Source of the DNA: Falciphora oryzae
Lineage: Eukaryota > Ascomycota > Sordariomycetes > Magnaporthales > Magnaporthaceae
NCBI GenBank assembly: GCA_000733355.1
Contig: JNVV01000002.1
Coordinates: forward strand, 1,186,908 to 1,250,907
DNA: 64,000 nucleotides
Direction of reading: 5' to 3'
In this document: one piece after another, positions 44,660 to 56,793 of the stretch
How positions within the stretch are numbered: position 1 is the stretch's first letter
Layout of the letters: each line of letters starts with the position of its first letter
Notes under the pieces: generated by a model
What the model saw: the letters and a program-made list of their open reading frames with translations, nothing else
The model's database searches: none
Told to the model about the DNA's origin: nothing
Made by a program: the position numbers and the translations under genes

Positions 44660-47600
44660 ATGTCGAACCCCACGCACCACGACCACACGTATGGCCCCGA
44701 GTGCCGCCTGGCCCCGGTTCCGCCCCTTCCTGACGACTACGACGACGACGATGGCGCAGCGACAGAGAGCATCCCGCCTATCGGCGCCCAGTTCTTCTAC
44801 TCGTCCCTCATCGCCATCCAAGACTCGCCCTCGTCCGCCGCCTCCGACGCCAGGGCCTCATCCGCCCAGACCCAACGTCCCTTTTCCGAAGCCGACAACA
44901 ACGCGCTCGAGCGGGCATGGCTGTCCCTGGCCTCAGACCCCCACCGCCGCGCCCATTCCCGCGCCCTGCGGAACCGAAGCCCGAGCCTGTCCGAGGCAAG
45001 CAGAGACGCGGCCACCCTCGCCGCCATCCATCGCCGCCTAGTCCAGAAGCACAGCTTGAAGCATCAGCAAGACGCCGCCGCGCCGTCCTCCGTCTCGACT
45101 TCCCCGACCGCGACCCCCGCGTGCTGCCCTGAGCTCCGCATCGATGCCGCCAGCGAGCTCAGGGGTACCTTCTGTGCCCTCACCCGCCGGCGCTTGGGTA
45201 TGGACAGCGAAGCCGTCGTTACTACCGTCATGGCCGAACTGAGCAAGGCCGGCTCCACGGATGCCAGAAACCAGGGAGAAGCCAGGCCCAAGTCCGAACG
45301 GTTGTCCGCCTCATCACCTACCGCCACCGTCGGGACTAGGCCGAACATGCTCCCGGCCACGAGAATCGGAAGAGTCGGCTCCCGCGCCGGGGCCCACGAC
45401 GGGACCAACAGCTCGAGGGCCAGAGCTGGTAGCGACGCCCTGGCCACGACCCCTGCCAAGCCGCGGCCCCCGCCGCCAGATGACGGAATCTCGGGAAAGC
45501 CCTTTGTCCAAATCGGGTCCTCGGACGCAGACCACGTCCCAGTCTCACCCGCTGCCGCCGCGTCGCCCGAGCCCCGAACCGCGACGGCGGTCGCTAACAC
45601 ACCCCATGACAGCCAGGCGGAGCCATGGGAGCACGCCCGTGCCGTCGAAGTGCCCGTCGGCTCACGTCTGTATCTAGTCTCGTTCCCGGAAATGCAGATG
45701 CGGCCGATATACTGGTCGCCGATAAATGACGTGACCGTGGTAACGAGGGCCACCTGGTTCTACCGGTAGGTTTCTGGTGCAGCGCCCCTGATGTGGGTTG
45801 GATCTCTCACGTATTATTGCTGATGCCGCCCGCGTTCCCAAGAGACAACATGACCCCCGTCGAGCCCAAGGTCGCAAACCAACTCGAGGCCGGCTACCGT
45901 GAGCTTCGCCCTTGGTCAGAGGTCAGTGGTCAGCTCATGTTCCTGCTCTGCGCCTCTCTCGTGTCCGCATGAGCCAGCCATGTACAGAAATGGCACTGAC
46001 CCGTCATCTTTTCAGGCCTGGAGCATCGAGATCCGCTGCGCCATTGAGGTGGGCGCGCTGGGAGAGGAGAAAGTCAGCCAGCCTCTCTGGGGCCGCCCGC
46101 CCGCCGGCACCAACGCCAACGTCGAGGACATGCCTCCTGTCGAGCCGAGCATATCCGATGATCCCTATTGCGCGGCGCGTTGCTACCGTGGCAACGCCGC
46201 CGCCGTCGGCGTGCTCAGCCCTCACGTGTACGAAATCACCAGCACCGCCGCCATGAGCAGCTACCCGAACTGGCACGTCGTGTATAAGAACGCAACAGAA
46301 GCCAATCTGCTCAAGCCAAGCCTGCGGCCGTCCGCCTACTACTCCCGCACCCCGATCTCGAGGATCATGAAGGGCGCCACTGTACGACTGCCAAGGCCCT
46401 GGGGCACTGTTTTCCTTATTCAGGGGCGGCCCCACGGCTAACTAGTATCTATTGCAGGTCGGCATCCCCGTAGTTCGTGGGTTCGACAGGGACGCCTGGC
46501 GCCGCATCCACGAACGCCCTAGGGGCACCAGTGACAAAGGGGCCGGCCAGGTCTTAACCAAAGCGACTACACAAGCTGAAGCGAGACCACGATCCGGGCC
46601 TTCGGGCCTGTCATGCGCTGCCTGCGCCGCCGAGACGGAGACCTGGCGCGACCTGGTCCTCGTGATCCACGGTATTGGCCAGAAGTTCGCCGAGCGGGTC
46701 GAGAGCTTCCATTTCACGCACGCCATCAACAGCTTTCGGAGGGCTGTCAACGCCGAGCTGGGAAACAACAAGGAGAGGGACGCGGCTGGCGGTATCATGG
46801 TGCTCCCAGTCAATTGGTGCGCGCATTTGACTTCGATGGCTACCGAATCTCCACACAAATTTACCTGCCCCGGCCCTTCCTTACTGACCTAACTTGATCC
46901 CCCTCTAGGCGCCATCTCCTCTCGTTCGAGGACGGCGGGACGATGCAGCAAAGCGATGCTAGCGCGGCAGCCGCACCAGGAAGTTTCGGCCTCAAGGATA
47001 TCGAACCCAAAACCATTCCGGTCGTGCGCGGCTTGATATCAGATGTCATGTTTGATGTAAGGAGCTAGACAGATGACGGGCAACACCGACTCTCCATCTC
47101 TCGCGAGACGGACGTTTCCCCTTCCCCTTTCGCCAACTTCCTATTTTCTCTCCCCTGTTCTTCCCCTTGTGCGGTGCTACCGCTGGATGAAAGGGTGTAC
47201 TGACAGGGCCTACTTCTCCCGCTCCAGGTCCCTTACTATCTCTCACATCACAAGCCACGAATGATCAAGGCTGTTACGAGGGAAGCAAATCGCATCTACC
47301 GTCTCTGGTGCCAAAACAAGTCAGTCACTCCCGATTACACAATGTTTACCACCACCCTACACCATCACAAAACGAGAGCTGGGCCGCCTAACTGACCTGG
47401 ATCCTGGCAGTCCCGGGTTCGCTGATCAGGGCCGTGCCCACCTGATCGCTCACTCCCTCGGAAGTGTCATGGCCCTCGACGTGCTCTCTAATCAGCCTAC
47501 CTCTACGCCGCCACTGCGAGACCCAACCGGCGAGGCTGACCCGGACGCCCGGCATTTCGAGTTCGACTGCAAGAATCTCTTTCTACTTGGCAGTCCGGCC

Positions 47601-48368
47601 GCCTTCTTCCTCTTGCTGGAACGCTCGCAGCTAGTTCCGAGGGAAGGCCGTCTAAAGCCGGGCGCAGACCCTGCCGATGTGACGTCCAAGGATATCGTCG
47701 GGCAGCAGGGCCAGTTCGGATGCCTTGCTGTCGATAATATTTATAACATCCTCGCCCGAGAAGACCCTGTCGCTTACTTGCTCAACAGTCAGTATATTTC
47801 TATGTATTCATTCCTTGGTGTAGGCCGCAGGCGTGTGACCTGCGCGCCTTCCAACAAAGCCAGAAAAAAAAAAAAAAAAAAAAAAAACCCAACTGACAAG
47901 CCTCCAGGCACAATCGACCCGCTCTATGCGGCAAGTCTAAAGAAGACATTCGTGCCAACCACAGCAACATTCTTCCAATCCATCAGCAATGGCATCAGAG
48001 GCTTGTGGGGCGGCGCACCAGCCCAGCCGGGCGCAGGGGCGTCAGCTCCCAGCAAACCACCGACAGTGCGGCTGCCCTCGCAGCTCGAGCTGGAGACCCA
48101 CGACTTTACGCGAGAGAGTTGCTCTGAGCGCATCGCATTTCTCCTGAACGACAACGGGACGCTCGACTACTATCTCCACTCGAGCGGCGGGCCGTTGGAG
48201 ATACAGTACCTCAACATGCTCCACGCCCACAGCAGCTACTGGACGAGCCCGGACCTGATACGAATGCTATGCATGGAGATTTGCAGGAAACCGGGCCGCG
48301 CCAACACCTATCCCAGCTTGAGAGCCACAAAGGCCGCGAAACGGCTGGTTCCGGGCACCCTTAGTTGA
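44660..48368 (+). CDS. DDHD-domain phospholipase A1-like protein
   Basis: 995 residues from eight exons: 44660-45765, 45843-45921, 46016-46381, 46458-46816, 46909-47056, 47228-47319, 47411-47787 and 47908-48368. All phases agree. The family (yeast Ddl1/YOR022C, mammalian PA-PLA1/DDHD) hydrolyses phospholipids at intracellular membranes and mitochondria. Seen: N-terminal WWE-like half ([37 protein letters not shown]), the [21 protein letters not shown] block, the nucleophile motif LIAHSLGSV with Ser732, and the C-terminal DDHD region ([42 protein letters not shown]). The first ~330 residues hold a long Ala/Ser/Pro-rich insert. The last intron contains A23. Convergent with rad3, 550 bases apart. 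Confidence 0.92.
47865..47887 (+). repeat. Poly(A) tract, 23 bases, in the last DDHD intron
   Basis: Uninterrupted A run inside the 120-base intron 47788-47907, 20 bases before the acceptor. It is followed by AACTGAC, a plausible branch site. Confidence 0.95.
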
Positions 48369-48918
48369 ACAAAGCCAGCTTAGCTACCTACTGGCGCATG
48401 TGCATATTAATAGATAAAGGCATGGATGCATGGATTGATATAGAACTAAATTTCGCTTTGGGTGTCATTTGTAGATGGATACAGAAATAGGTGCGCATTA
48501 CAGATAATCACACTTGCTAGATACGTAACAATCGCTAGGAACACACAGGGTAATCCATAGCTAAATGTTCCTTACTTTCCACCTCCGAGCACTCACTAAG
48601 GCGGTTTGCATACATTGTTCCCCGGATCCGTCACCCAGAAAAGTCCAGGACAATCCCGGCCGCCCGGGTAGTTCAACTGGCGAACAGGGCGACGATGGCC
48701 CACGCCGTCCTCGAGGTCGCTAAGCTAGACCTGCACACATAGCCAGCCAGACCGCGTGTTGGTGGCCTTGGATATACAGGACGATGAAATCAGGTGTGTG
48801 GTTTGGGACGGGACCTCAGCCGATGGGTCGGCAGACCATTTTCCCTTGAACTCATCGTTTTCCAGTGCTCTTATCTAAAGCGAGCAACATCAGTCGCCGA
48901 TGTTCTATTATCATGAGC
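48369..48918. other. Convergent intergenic region
   Basis: 550 bases between the DDHD and rad3 stop codons. Nothing recognised. Confidence 0.45.
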
Positions 48919-50516
48919 TCAAGCATCCAGCTCCATCATGTCTCTCTCCTCGTCGTCACCCATCTCGTAGTCATCTTCTCCGTCCACCCGCAACCTGTGT
49001 ACCGCGTGGCCGGGTCGCCCCTGCAGCTCACGGATTTGCCGTGTCTCCTCTTGGGCCTGGTGCCTCTTGAGGTCCTCCAGTGTCCACATGCTCACCCCCT
49101 CCTGGTCCTTAGGCCGAAAAGGCTGTGCCATCGTTTTGAGGAACTTCCTGGCGGAGCTTACCGCCATGTCGGTACTGAGGTTGGTATCGCTCTCTAACAG
49201 GGCCTGGTTGATCCACTTTGGCAGCTGGTTGCGTTTCTTGGGAAACCTGCGGTCTGCAAGCACCATGATGCCGTAGTCGTCCTTGCCCCGCAGCACACGC
49301 CCCAGACACTGAGCGGCATGTCGCATGGCATCGAAGGAGAGGAAGTCGTTCTCCTTGATGCGATAAGTCTCGCGTAGGAAGTCCAGACGCGCCTTCAGAA
49401 TGAGAGACTCGGTGTACTGGTACGGGACGCCAATGCAGAGCACGGCTCTCCCGTACTGGTGATCAAAGTCGATTCCCTCGGACACCTTGCCACGGGCCAC
49501 ACAGAACATAACGGCGCCGGTGCCGTTACAACAAGCCGTTCTGTATGTCTCCAGCGCGACCGCCGTCTCCTGAGCGTCTGGCGTCTCGACAAGGATGAGC
49601 TTATACTTCCAGACTTCTTCCAAGATGTTCATGCCCTGCCACATGCTGATGATGGACTCCATGTAGAAGTACGACGGGAAGAACACCACCATGCCGTCCG
49701 GTGTTATCTTGGCAAACTCGGTCAGCAGGTTCCCGTAGTTGCGCACCACCGGAAGGTCCGTCCTGACGGCAAAGCTGCTCGATATAGCGGCCTGGTCGCT
49801 CCCCTTGGTGACTATCATGGGCAAAAATGACCGGCGGCCGAGCGTCATGCTGTACGACTCCTGCACAACAGCATCGAATCCAAGCATCTTCGGGTACATT
49901 TCCAAGGGAGACAGGGTTCCGGATGTTATAATAACCGTCTTGAAGCGCTCAAACACGGGTTTGATTGCTATGGCCGCATCCAGGCAGGTGAAGTGCAGGA
50001 CGGGGTTGACCACCTTGGACTTCACCGTCTCGTAAGGCTCCAGCAACAGAAGGAAGCCCTTCTCATAGGTGGCAACGAGCGTAGCAAACGTTGCAACCTC
50101 CTGGAGCGGTTGGAAATCTTCAATGTTGGTGAGTTCTAGTGTGCGAACAAGAGAGGTCAGGCGCTCCGCGCAGAACCTGAGGGGCTTCTTCTCGATAAAC
50201 GTGTACTCCTTCAGGTGCGCAAGGAACGATGGGGGGGTTTCCGATATGACCTCCAAGACCTTTAGCCGCGTCTATATAATCCGAGTTAGTAGCCGGCGGC
50301 GGATGGGACGTGTGGATGATTCTCGCCTGGGGAGCCGGGTCGGAGCCCAAATGAGCATGGGCAGCATACCTTGAGGTATTCGATAAACCTCTTGAGAAAC
50401 GCGACAAAGTGCTCTGCCCTCCTGATGTTTCCCGGCACGGCCTCCCTGATCAGGTCGTCCGGGAGCACTTGCAAAACACACTAGTCAGCGGGGCGAGGAA
50501 CAAGCAACCGGACGGG

Positions 50517-50583
<67 letters not shown>

Positions 50584-52145
50584 ACGCACCTGGGCTGGCC
50601 ATAAAGGCGTCCTCCTGGCGTGCCTCGTCGGCGTCCCGGAGGCCTGCGACAAGCTTCTGATACTCATCCTCGAGCTGTTTCTGATCCGTTTCTCTCATAT
50701 GCTTGATCTTGTTCTCGAGGTTCTGGGCACCCCTGGTCGCCTTCCTGAGGGAGTCCTCGGTGAGATCTGTGCTCAGCGATTCAATGCAGACGTTGTCGAT
50801 GTTGTGCGCTTCATCAAAGACAATGATGGAGTCTCTGGAAAGCTCTTTGGACACCCGTTCGGCAATCTTGGGGTCCAGCAGATAGTGGTACGAGTAGATT
50901 ATGACGTTGCAGTATTGCATCTGAAAATACAACAGCCGCCCTTGTGGTGTCAGAGAGCCGCAGATATGAGAATATGGGGCTATTGGAGGGTATCTCACCA
51001 TGCGCCGGGCCGTGAAATACGGACATTGCTTGTGCTGCTCTCCGTATCGGAGGAGGCCATCGAGGGTCCATACGCCATTGGGAATCAGGTTGTGCGGTTC
51101 TAGGAGGTCGAGATTCTGGGAAGGGTGAGCATAAGTGCCGCAGCCAGCAGGGCCACGGCTGACTCCTGGTGATGGAACATAGGGTGGAACATACGTCATG
51201 ATAGACGCAGACATCAACGTCTTCACCCTTGTCCTTTTTCTCCTTGATAAAGCCGGCGGTCAAGCTTCTGCATCGAGCGTCAACAACAGCGCCGCTCTTT
51301 TCGCGTTTGACAGCCGGGTGTAAGCAGAGGTTCTTGCGGCTAGTAAGGCCGAGCCCTCTGAAGTCTTCTTCCTTGCCTAGCTGCTCTGCACGGTACTTCA
51401 TGAGAGCTCTGAGTTCAGCAAGCGCCTTTTCAATCTCCGACATGGTTCCTGCGTTGGGTCAGCCAGGCACTGGGCTAGACAAGGCGAGCAAAGCACGGGC
51501 CATACTGACGTGAGCAGTAGATCAGCTTGCGGTGCTCGGGATTGTGCTGCTGATACGCCACGATGAGAGAGAGCAGAGTGGCGGTTTTGCCTGTGCCCGA
51601 GGGCATCTCGAGAACACAGTTGCCGCCGGCATCGAGGGTTCCTAAGTCGACGCGGGGTCAGACACACCGCAAGGCCTGCAGTGGGGGCGAAGGGACTGCT
51701 CACTCTTGAGATCGCACATGTAGCTTCAGAAGGCAGCATATGGTTAACACTAGGGCCAGATCAAGATAGGAACCGCATCCACTCGTGATAGAAATGCACG
51801 GGCCACGCCAACGTTGGCTTAGTTGCAAGGAGCCTTACGCATATTGTTCTGAGCATTTGTTGTTTGGTTTCGGGTAGATATGGTTCAGGATTTAGCCAAG
51901 CTCATGTCACCAGGCTCGCCCACCACGTACATCTATCGGCGGCGGGCACAGCGGGAGCGATAGAACCACACCCGGGCGCCGAGGGACGCTAGGAAGGAAG
52001 CCTGCCTACCAGGATATATGCGAGGGTATGGGAAGATGACCGGGAGGTCACTGCCCGGCGGTGTGTCAGCGGCCAATCTAGCCCGAGCACGGCCGAGAAT
52101 GATACACGATGTGCAACGACATGCTTACTCGATATAGAAGAGCAT
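48919..52145 (-). CDS. RAD3: TFIIH DNA helicase Rad3/XPD
   Basis: 790 residues (yeast Rad3: 778), an ATP-dependent 5'-3' helicase of TFIIH for nucleotide excision repair and transcription initiation. Exons: 52145-52129, 52050-52010, 51848-51839, 51723-51704, 51641-51510, 51448-51195, 51115-50999, 50920-50590, 50467-50370, 50271-48919. The first four are 17, 41, 10 and 20 bases. Joined, they read [20 protein letters not shown] then QYAYMCDLKRTLDAGG. Seen: Walker A MPSGTGKT with Lys48; iron-sulfur cysteines 115, 133, 154 and 189; the DEAH box VFDEAHN; motif [16 protein letters not shown]; and an acidic C-terminus. Numbering matches yeast Rad3 at Lys48, Cys115 and Cys133, which supports the tiny-exon model. 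Intron 50589-50468 contains (CT)31 in gene sense. Confidence 0.96.
50519..50580 (+). repeat. (GA)31 microsatellite in a rad3 intron
   Basis: 62 bases of pure GA on the plus strand, so CT in the sense of rad3, starting 9 bases after the donor of the 122-base intron. It fills half the intron. Confidence 0.97.
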
Positions 52146-55100
52146 CGTGATGGACCTGTGGGGGCGCGGCGGCGAGGGCGGAGATCAGGGACCAGTCATT
52201 CAAACGAAGACCTGTTGGAGAGCGCGCCGGCGCCACTGATGGCTCGGCTCGGCGCGAGATAGCGATTTGTCGATATGAGAAACACCAGAGCCTTACTGCT
52301 TTGGTTCGCGGTGATCCGGTTTTTCTTTGTTTGGCGATTGTGTTCGTTGGGTCTGGTCGTGTTGCAGCGTTCCAGTGATGTCGACCGCCTCCGAGGCACA
52401 GACCTTCCAGGCTGCAAAGACAGGCTGTTTGAACGCGCGAGTGTCGCACGAGGTCACGTGACTACATACCTGGGTATGCTGAGTCAGCGCTACCAGTTTC
52501 AATGCTCTCGCCGAGTCGGGAAGGCGCACAAGATCCAGCCAAGACCCATCATCACCCCTCTCCTGCCCAGGCATCCATCCTCGCAACACGGGATATCATG
52601 CTTCTGTTGCCTGCCTGTTCTCCCTGCAGTTCTCCCCGCAAGCCTACCCACCGACTGTGGCGCTTTGCCGCTGGCCTCACCCCCGCCAGGCCCGGTTTAG
52701 ATCCCGCATTTGGAATCCCAGGCAATTCCCCGTGGCGGGCCCGATGAATGCCTTGGCCGGGCCCGAAGCAAGACGGCAGCAGCCGCATCCAACAGCCCTC
52801 CTGCTCCACCAAGTCGACCAACTTGGACCAGGTCGGCCAATTTGGGCGGCCCGGCGGTGGCCTGCCATCGTCATTTCCTGTGAAACAACGTTCCAATTGA
52901 GTCGCACAGAATGGTTCACACACATCAGTTTGGTTGGGTGGGGCGCTTGTTGGCGCGGTTGGTCCAGGGGTTTCAAGATGCCCAGCGCACGGCGGGATAC
53001 ATCCATGTCCCGCTCTTGCCTCTTCGCGCTTGATCCTGCCTATGCAGATGGTGATTGTGTCGCCGGGCTCAAGATGACGCTCCATGAGCCCCAGACGGCC
53101 TGCCCAGTCCATGCGTGTTGTTTATCTGCTTGCGCTATCGCATACTTGTACCCAGGTACTTGCCCTGGACAGCCCGGTGGGGGCCTTGCATGCTGTTAGG
53201 TGCTCGTCTCTCGGTGGCTTTCGGGTGCTCTCGTGACCGGCCGTGCGCCTCCTTCTTTATCTTCACAACTTACTTAGCCTCCCGGCTCATCACGCTTGGG
53301 GCCACCGAGCCTGCAGCCTTCTTGTGCCGAGCGCATACCTACAGGCTTGGCCTGGTCCCAATCGTTCGCCGACTGGCCTGTAACCCGCCGAAGACGGAGG
53401 CAACACGCCAGCCCTATGAGTGGTAGCCGAGCTGCAGGCTCCCGCCACGGAGGGTCCGCGGAGGTCACACGTGACAAACAGTTGGGCAGTGCACCGGGTT
53501 TGACTGAGCGGCCCGAAAGTGTTCGCGCCTGGTCACGATGGATAGAAAGGCCTTGGCGTCCGAGCCCTGCAATGGGACGCCCGGGGTTGCTTTTACCCAT
53601 GGCGGCTGGACTCGCATTGCCGCTGCCGCAACCACAACTACCGCGCAGCCGATCAAGACATGGGAGACGAATGCCAGCTAACGCCAGGCTATAACTGCAC
53701 GTCGGCAGCGTTGGGGAGGAGGCAGCTAACCAACGCCGCCGCACTGGTAATTAGGGGCTTTCAAGAACCAATCTTTTGTGCGGCCCCGGTCCAGTTGCTG
53801 CGCGTGGGGACGGATGGTCATCAATCCGCAGATGGCAACCACAGCGGGCGAGGCGTCCGGCAGGGGCAGATCTCCTAGTGTCTGGCCCCCAGCAGCCCCG
53901 CCAACCTGCATAAAAAGAAGGGGTGCGCGGCCTTGCTCGATCGGCCTGAGCCCCTTTGCGATCATTGACGGGCGTGTTGGAACTAGTTTCCCGTTTATTT
54001 TTCTTCATTTCCAATGGTAGGTAGTTGTTTCTTTTTTCCTTGCCTGCGATATCGACCGTAGGCACATGCATCCTGACTAAGTCTCTATCCCGTCAGCTTT
54101 GAGCAACAACACGTTCGAGGGTGTGATGAAAACTTTGCCTCCACCAGCCAAGACACCTACCTCTCCGACCAACACCTACATGTCGGTACCTATACAAGCG
54201 CACAAGGAGCCCGGGCGCGAGGAAAGGAAATATCACAGCGTCCCATCCTAGCTAGTGGGCCGGTAGGTACGTACCGTAGCGTCGATCAACCCGTCGCTGC
54301 AGTGTGGACGTGCAGCTGCGGAACGGGTTTCGTTCGTCCCATTGTAGACGAACGAGCATGCCTGGGGGAGCCTCCATGTGCGGCGTCAGCACCGACTAGG
54401 ACAGCTAAAGACGGGAGGAAAAGGCGGGAGGATCCTGGGGCCCGCCCGTCACCCTACGTGACGAGGTTCGGTAGGTACCTTGGCGAGGCAGGCTGGCTCG
54501 CGCAACTGGGGCTGTACTTAGCACACACGCGAGGTGTTCTGCACCGTTGTGGAACCAGTTTCTGACCACCAATTTACCGAGCACACTGGCCGAATCCACA
54601 TCAGTCATCCACTTGGGTGTTGTTATTTTTTGTTCGGCGAGCTACGAGATGGGCCCCACTCGTGCTTGCGGGCCTTGCAGGAGCGAGCATCACTTTGTTT
54701 TTTTTCTAGTGGCTCCCTGCTTCTCGTCTCACCCACCCAAAAAAAGAACAACGAAAAAAAAAAAAAGAAAAAAAAAAAAGGCCATCAATCCAGTTCGCTC
54801 CTCGTGTAAACCCACTCCCGGCTAGGAGAGTAATCTGCCTGGGTGGAACGCCAAGTACCTAGCTTATTTACCCAGGTATTTCCCCGCTCACTCGCATCGA
54901 TCTCAGCACCTGGGTGTGCAGTCTGTCTGTTCTTATTTTACTCCATGACAGCCGTCAGCTTCCTCTCGGGCAGCCGAGGCACCTCACTCGGATTCCTAGG
55001 TCGGCGGTAGGTGGTCCCCCTCTCAGGAAACATCAAACAAGGCCGCTGCAAGGACCTTTGGCGACCAAACAAGGCTTTGTCGTTGGAACCCTATGGCCTC

Positions 55101-56793
55101 CTTCCTTGTACGTCGTATTGTTGAAGGCAGTGCCATTTCCTGGTACCTCCACACACACGACGGATGTCTAGAGGGCCCCGTTTTGTATTGCCAACGTCCA
55201 CAAGTATGCGTCCCAACAATCACAATGGCGAGGGGTTGTCTTGGAAAGAAGATGAGGGTGACAGAAACAGCTGTCGGTGGACCGCCCAGGTGTGGTAACA
55301 AGGTGGAGGCAATCACCAAAAATCACCCATATCCCCCCGGTTTGGGCCTTAGACGATCATGTCTGGTACTTGTGTTTTCAAAGCCTTATTGTCTTCCCAG
55401 CTCCATTGACCAACGGTAAAACGCAGGGGTTGAGCGTGCCTACCAAGGATGCATCAGTCAGTGTTGGCTATTGGTATTGCGTTTCGTCTGCATTTGCTCA
55501 CAGCCTGCCTCGGCCCCCGCCTCCGCTGCTGTTGCTCCTCCTCGTCTTCTTTGGGCCTTCTCGGTCCCGCCTCCACCCGACCATCAGCTCGCTCGCACCC
55601 ACACGGGAAACACACACGCGCGAGCCATGTCGTTGTCATTACCGTTTTTTTTTTTTTTTTTCTATCCCCTTTCTCCTCGCTAACCCTGCGTGGTACCTCC
55701 TTTTCCGCATCCTTCGCGGACAAAATCCGTCCCGCACGCGGATTCGATGGTACTTTGGGCCGCTTATTGACGTCTGCAGCACGCGACCTGTCGGACTGGG
55801 CTATTTCTGCTGCGCTGCTTATTTGGCTGTCCTGGCTGCAGCCCACCCTGTTCAATGTATAAGCTGTTGCTGTACCCACCATGTCGATGATGTGCGGACG
55901 GCTCCGGTCCCCTGCCGCGCTACGTACCCGCCCGCCCAGTACGCAGCACATCCACCCATCATCCATCCGCCCCCTAGGCAGAAGCGTGTGCTCTGTGCCC
56001 GGGGCGGGCATGGGTGGTTCTTGGGCCCGTCCACTGCAAGATCGGTCTGCCTCGGACATCAAGAGGATGAATTCACCACTCCGTCTAGAAACAGGGCCGC
56101 CACACCCTAGCTCATGCCTCCGCAACAGCCCGTTCTACCTCGCTCTAGTTGGCAACGTGGGAGATGGCCGCCCCTGACAGCCACCCCCGACCCGCGCCAG
56201 CCAGGCCGATTTGGACCTAGTCCTCGCCGGCCCACACCCCTCCTCCCCCTTCCGACATCCTCCTCCTGGCCTTGCAGCTCCAGAAAAAGCCCGGCTTTGT
56301 GCCGCCTGCCGATGATCCTCGGGGCGATCCTTTGCATCTATATGATACCTGGGCAGCCGAACAGCCACCTGCCTGCCCTCCTCTCTTATATCACTCCTTA
56401 CACCCGCACCCTGCCCCTCGCCCTCGGTCGTATCCCAAGTCTTTCAAATCCATCCGGGGAGCTGACCACGCCGACCGCACGTCGTAACACAGATGCACCA
56501 GACACCTCAAGTCTGATAGCACCTTGGGGGCCGCTGACCAAACGAGCCATAGCCTCCCCGACCATCTGACACTCGCGGGGCACACCAGTTTTCTGGACTG
56601 CGCCTGTCATCTTGACTACTCACTCCTTTCCCGCCTGTGAAGCTCAAATCCAGGGGACATACACCCGCTGCCCGCCCGCCCCTCCTCGACACCACCTCTC
56701 TGCGCCCCCTTCCACATATATAGGTCCTCTGCTTCGCTGCACACAGCGGCTACGAGGATCCAGGACCGGACAGGCCCTCGAGGCATCTCAGTC
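52146..56793. other. Gene-poor region, 4.6 kb, upstream of rad3 and the C2H2 gene
   Basis: No supported gene. Contains A-rich tracts (54737-54780), a T run at about 55646-55662, several TAGGTACC-type sequences (54261-54275, 54471-54480), and pyrimidine-rich segments before 56794. The longest frame (55277-56110, 277 codons) starts at GTG and is made of translated simple sequence. Both neighbouring genes have their promoters here. Confidence 0.5.
56717..56722 (+). promoter_or_regulatory. Candidate TATA box of the C2H2 gene
   Basis: TATATA lies 72 bases before the ATG at 56794, a spacing like that seen at the aspartic protease gene. Confidence 0.35.

Noticed and set aside
50409..50660. Arg-Glu repeat protein
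   Set aside because: It is the GA microsatellite of a rad3 intron read in frame; the same applies to the antisense frame over the ade1 intron.
29689..52145. A DNA-repair or cell-cycle gene cluster (XRCC4, Byr4, Pps1, Rad3)
   Set aside because: The genes are on both strands with unrelated genes between them and long separate promoters; co-location looks coincidental.
55277..56110. 277-codon plus-strand frame
   Set aside because: Starts at GTG and contains translated T and CTC simple repeats; no motif.
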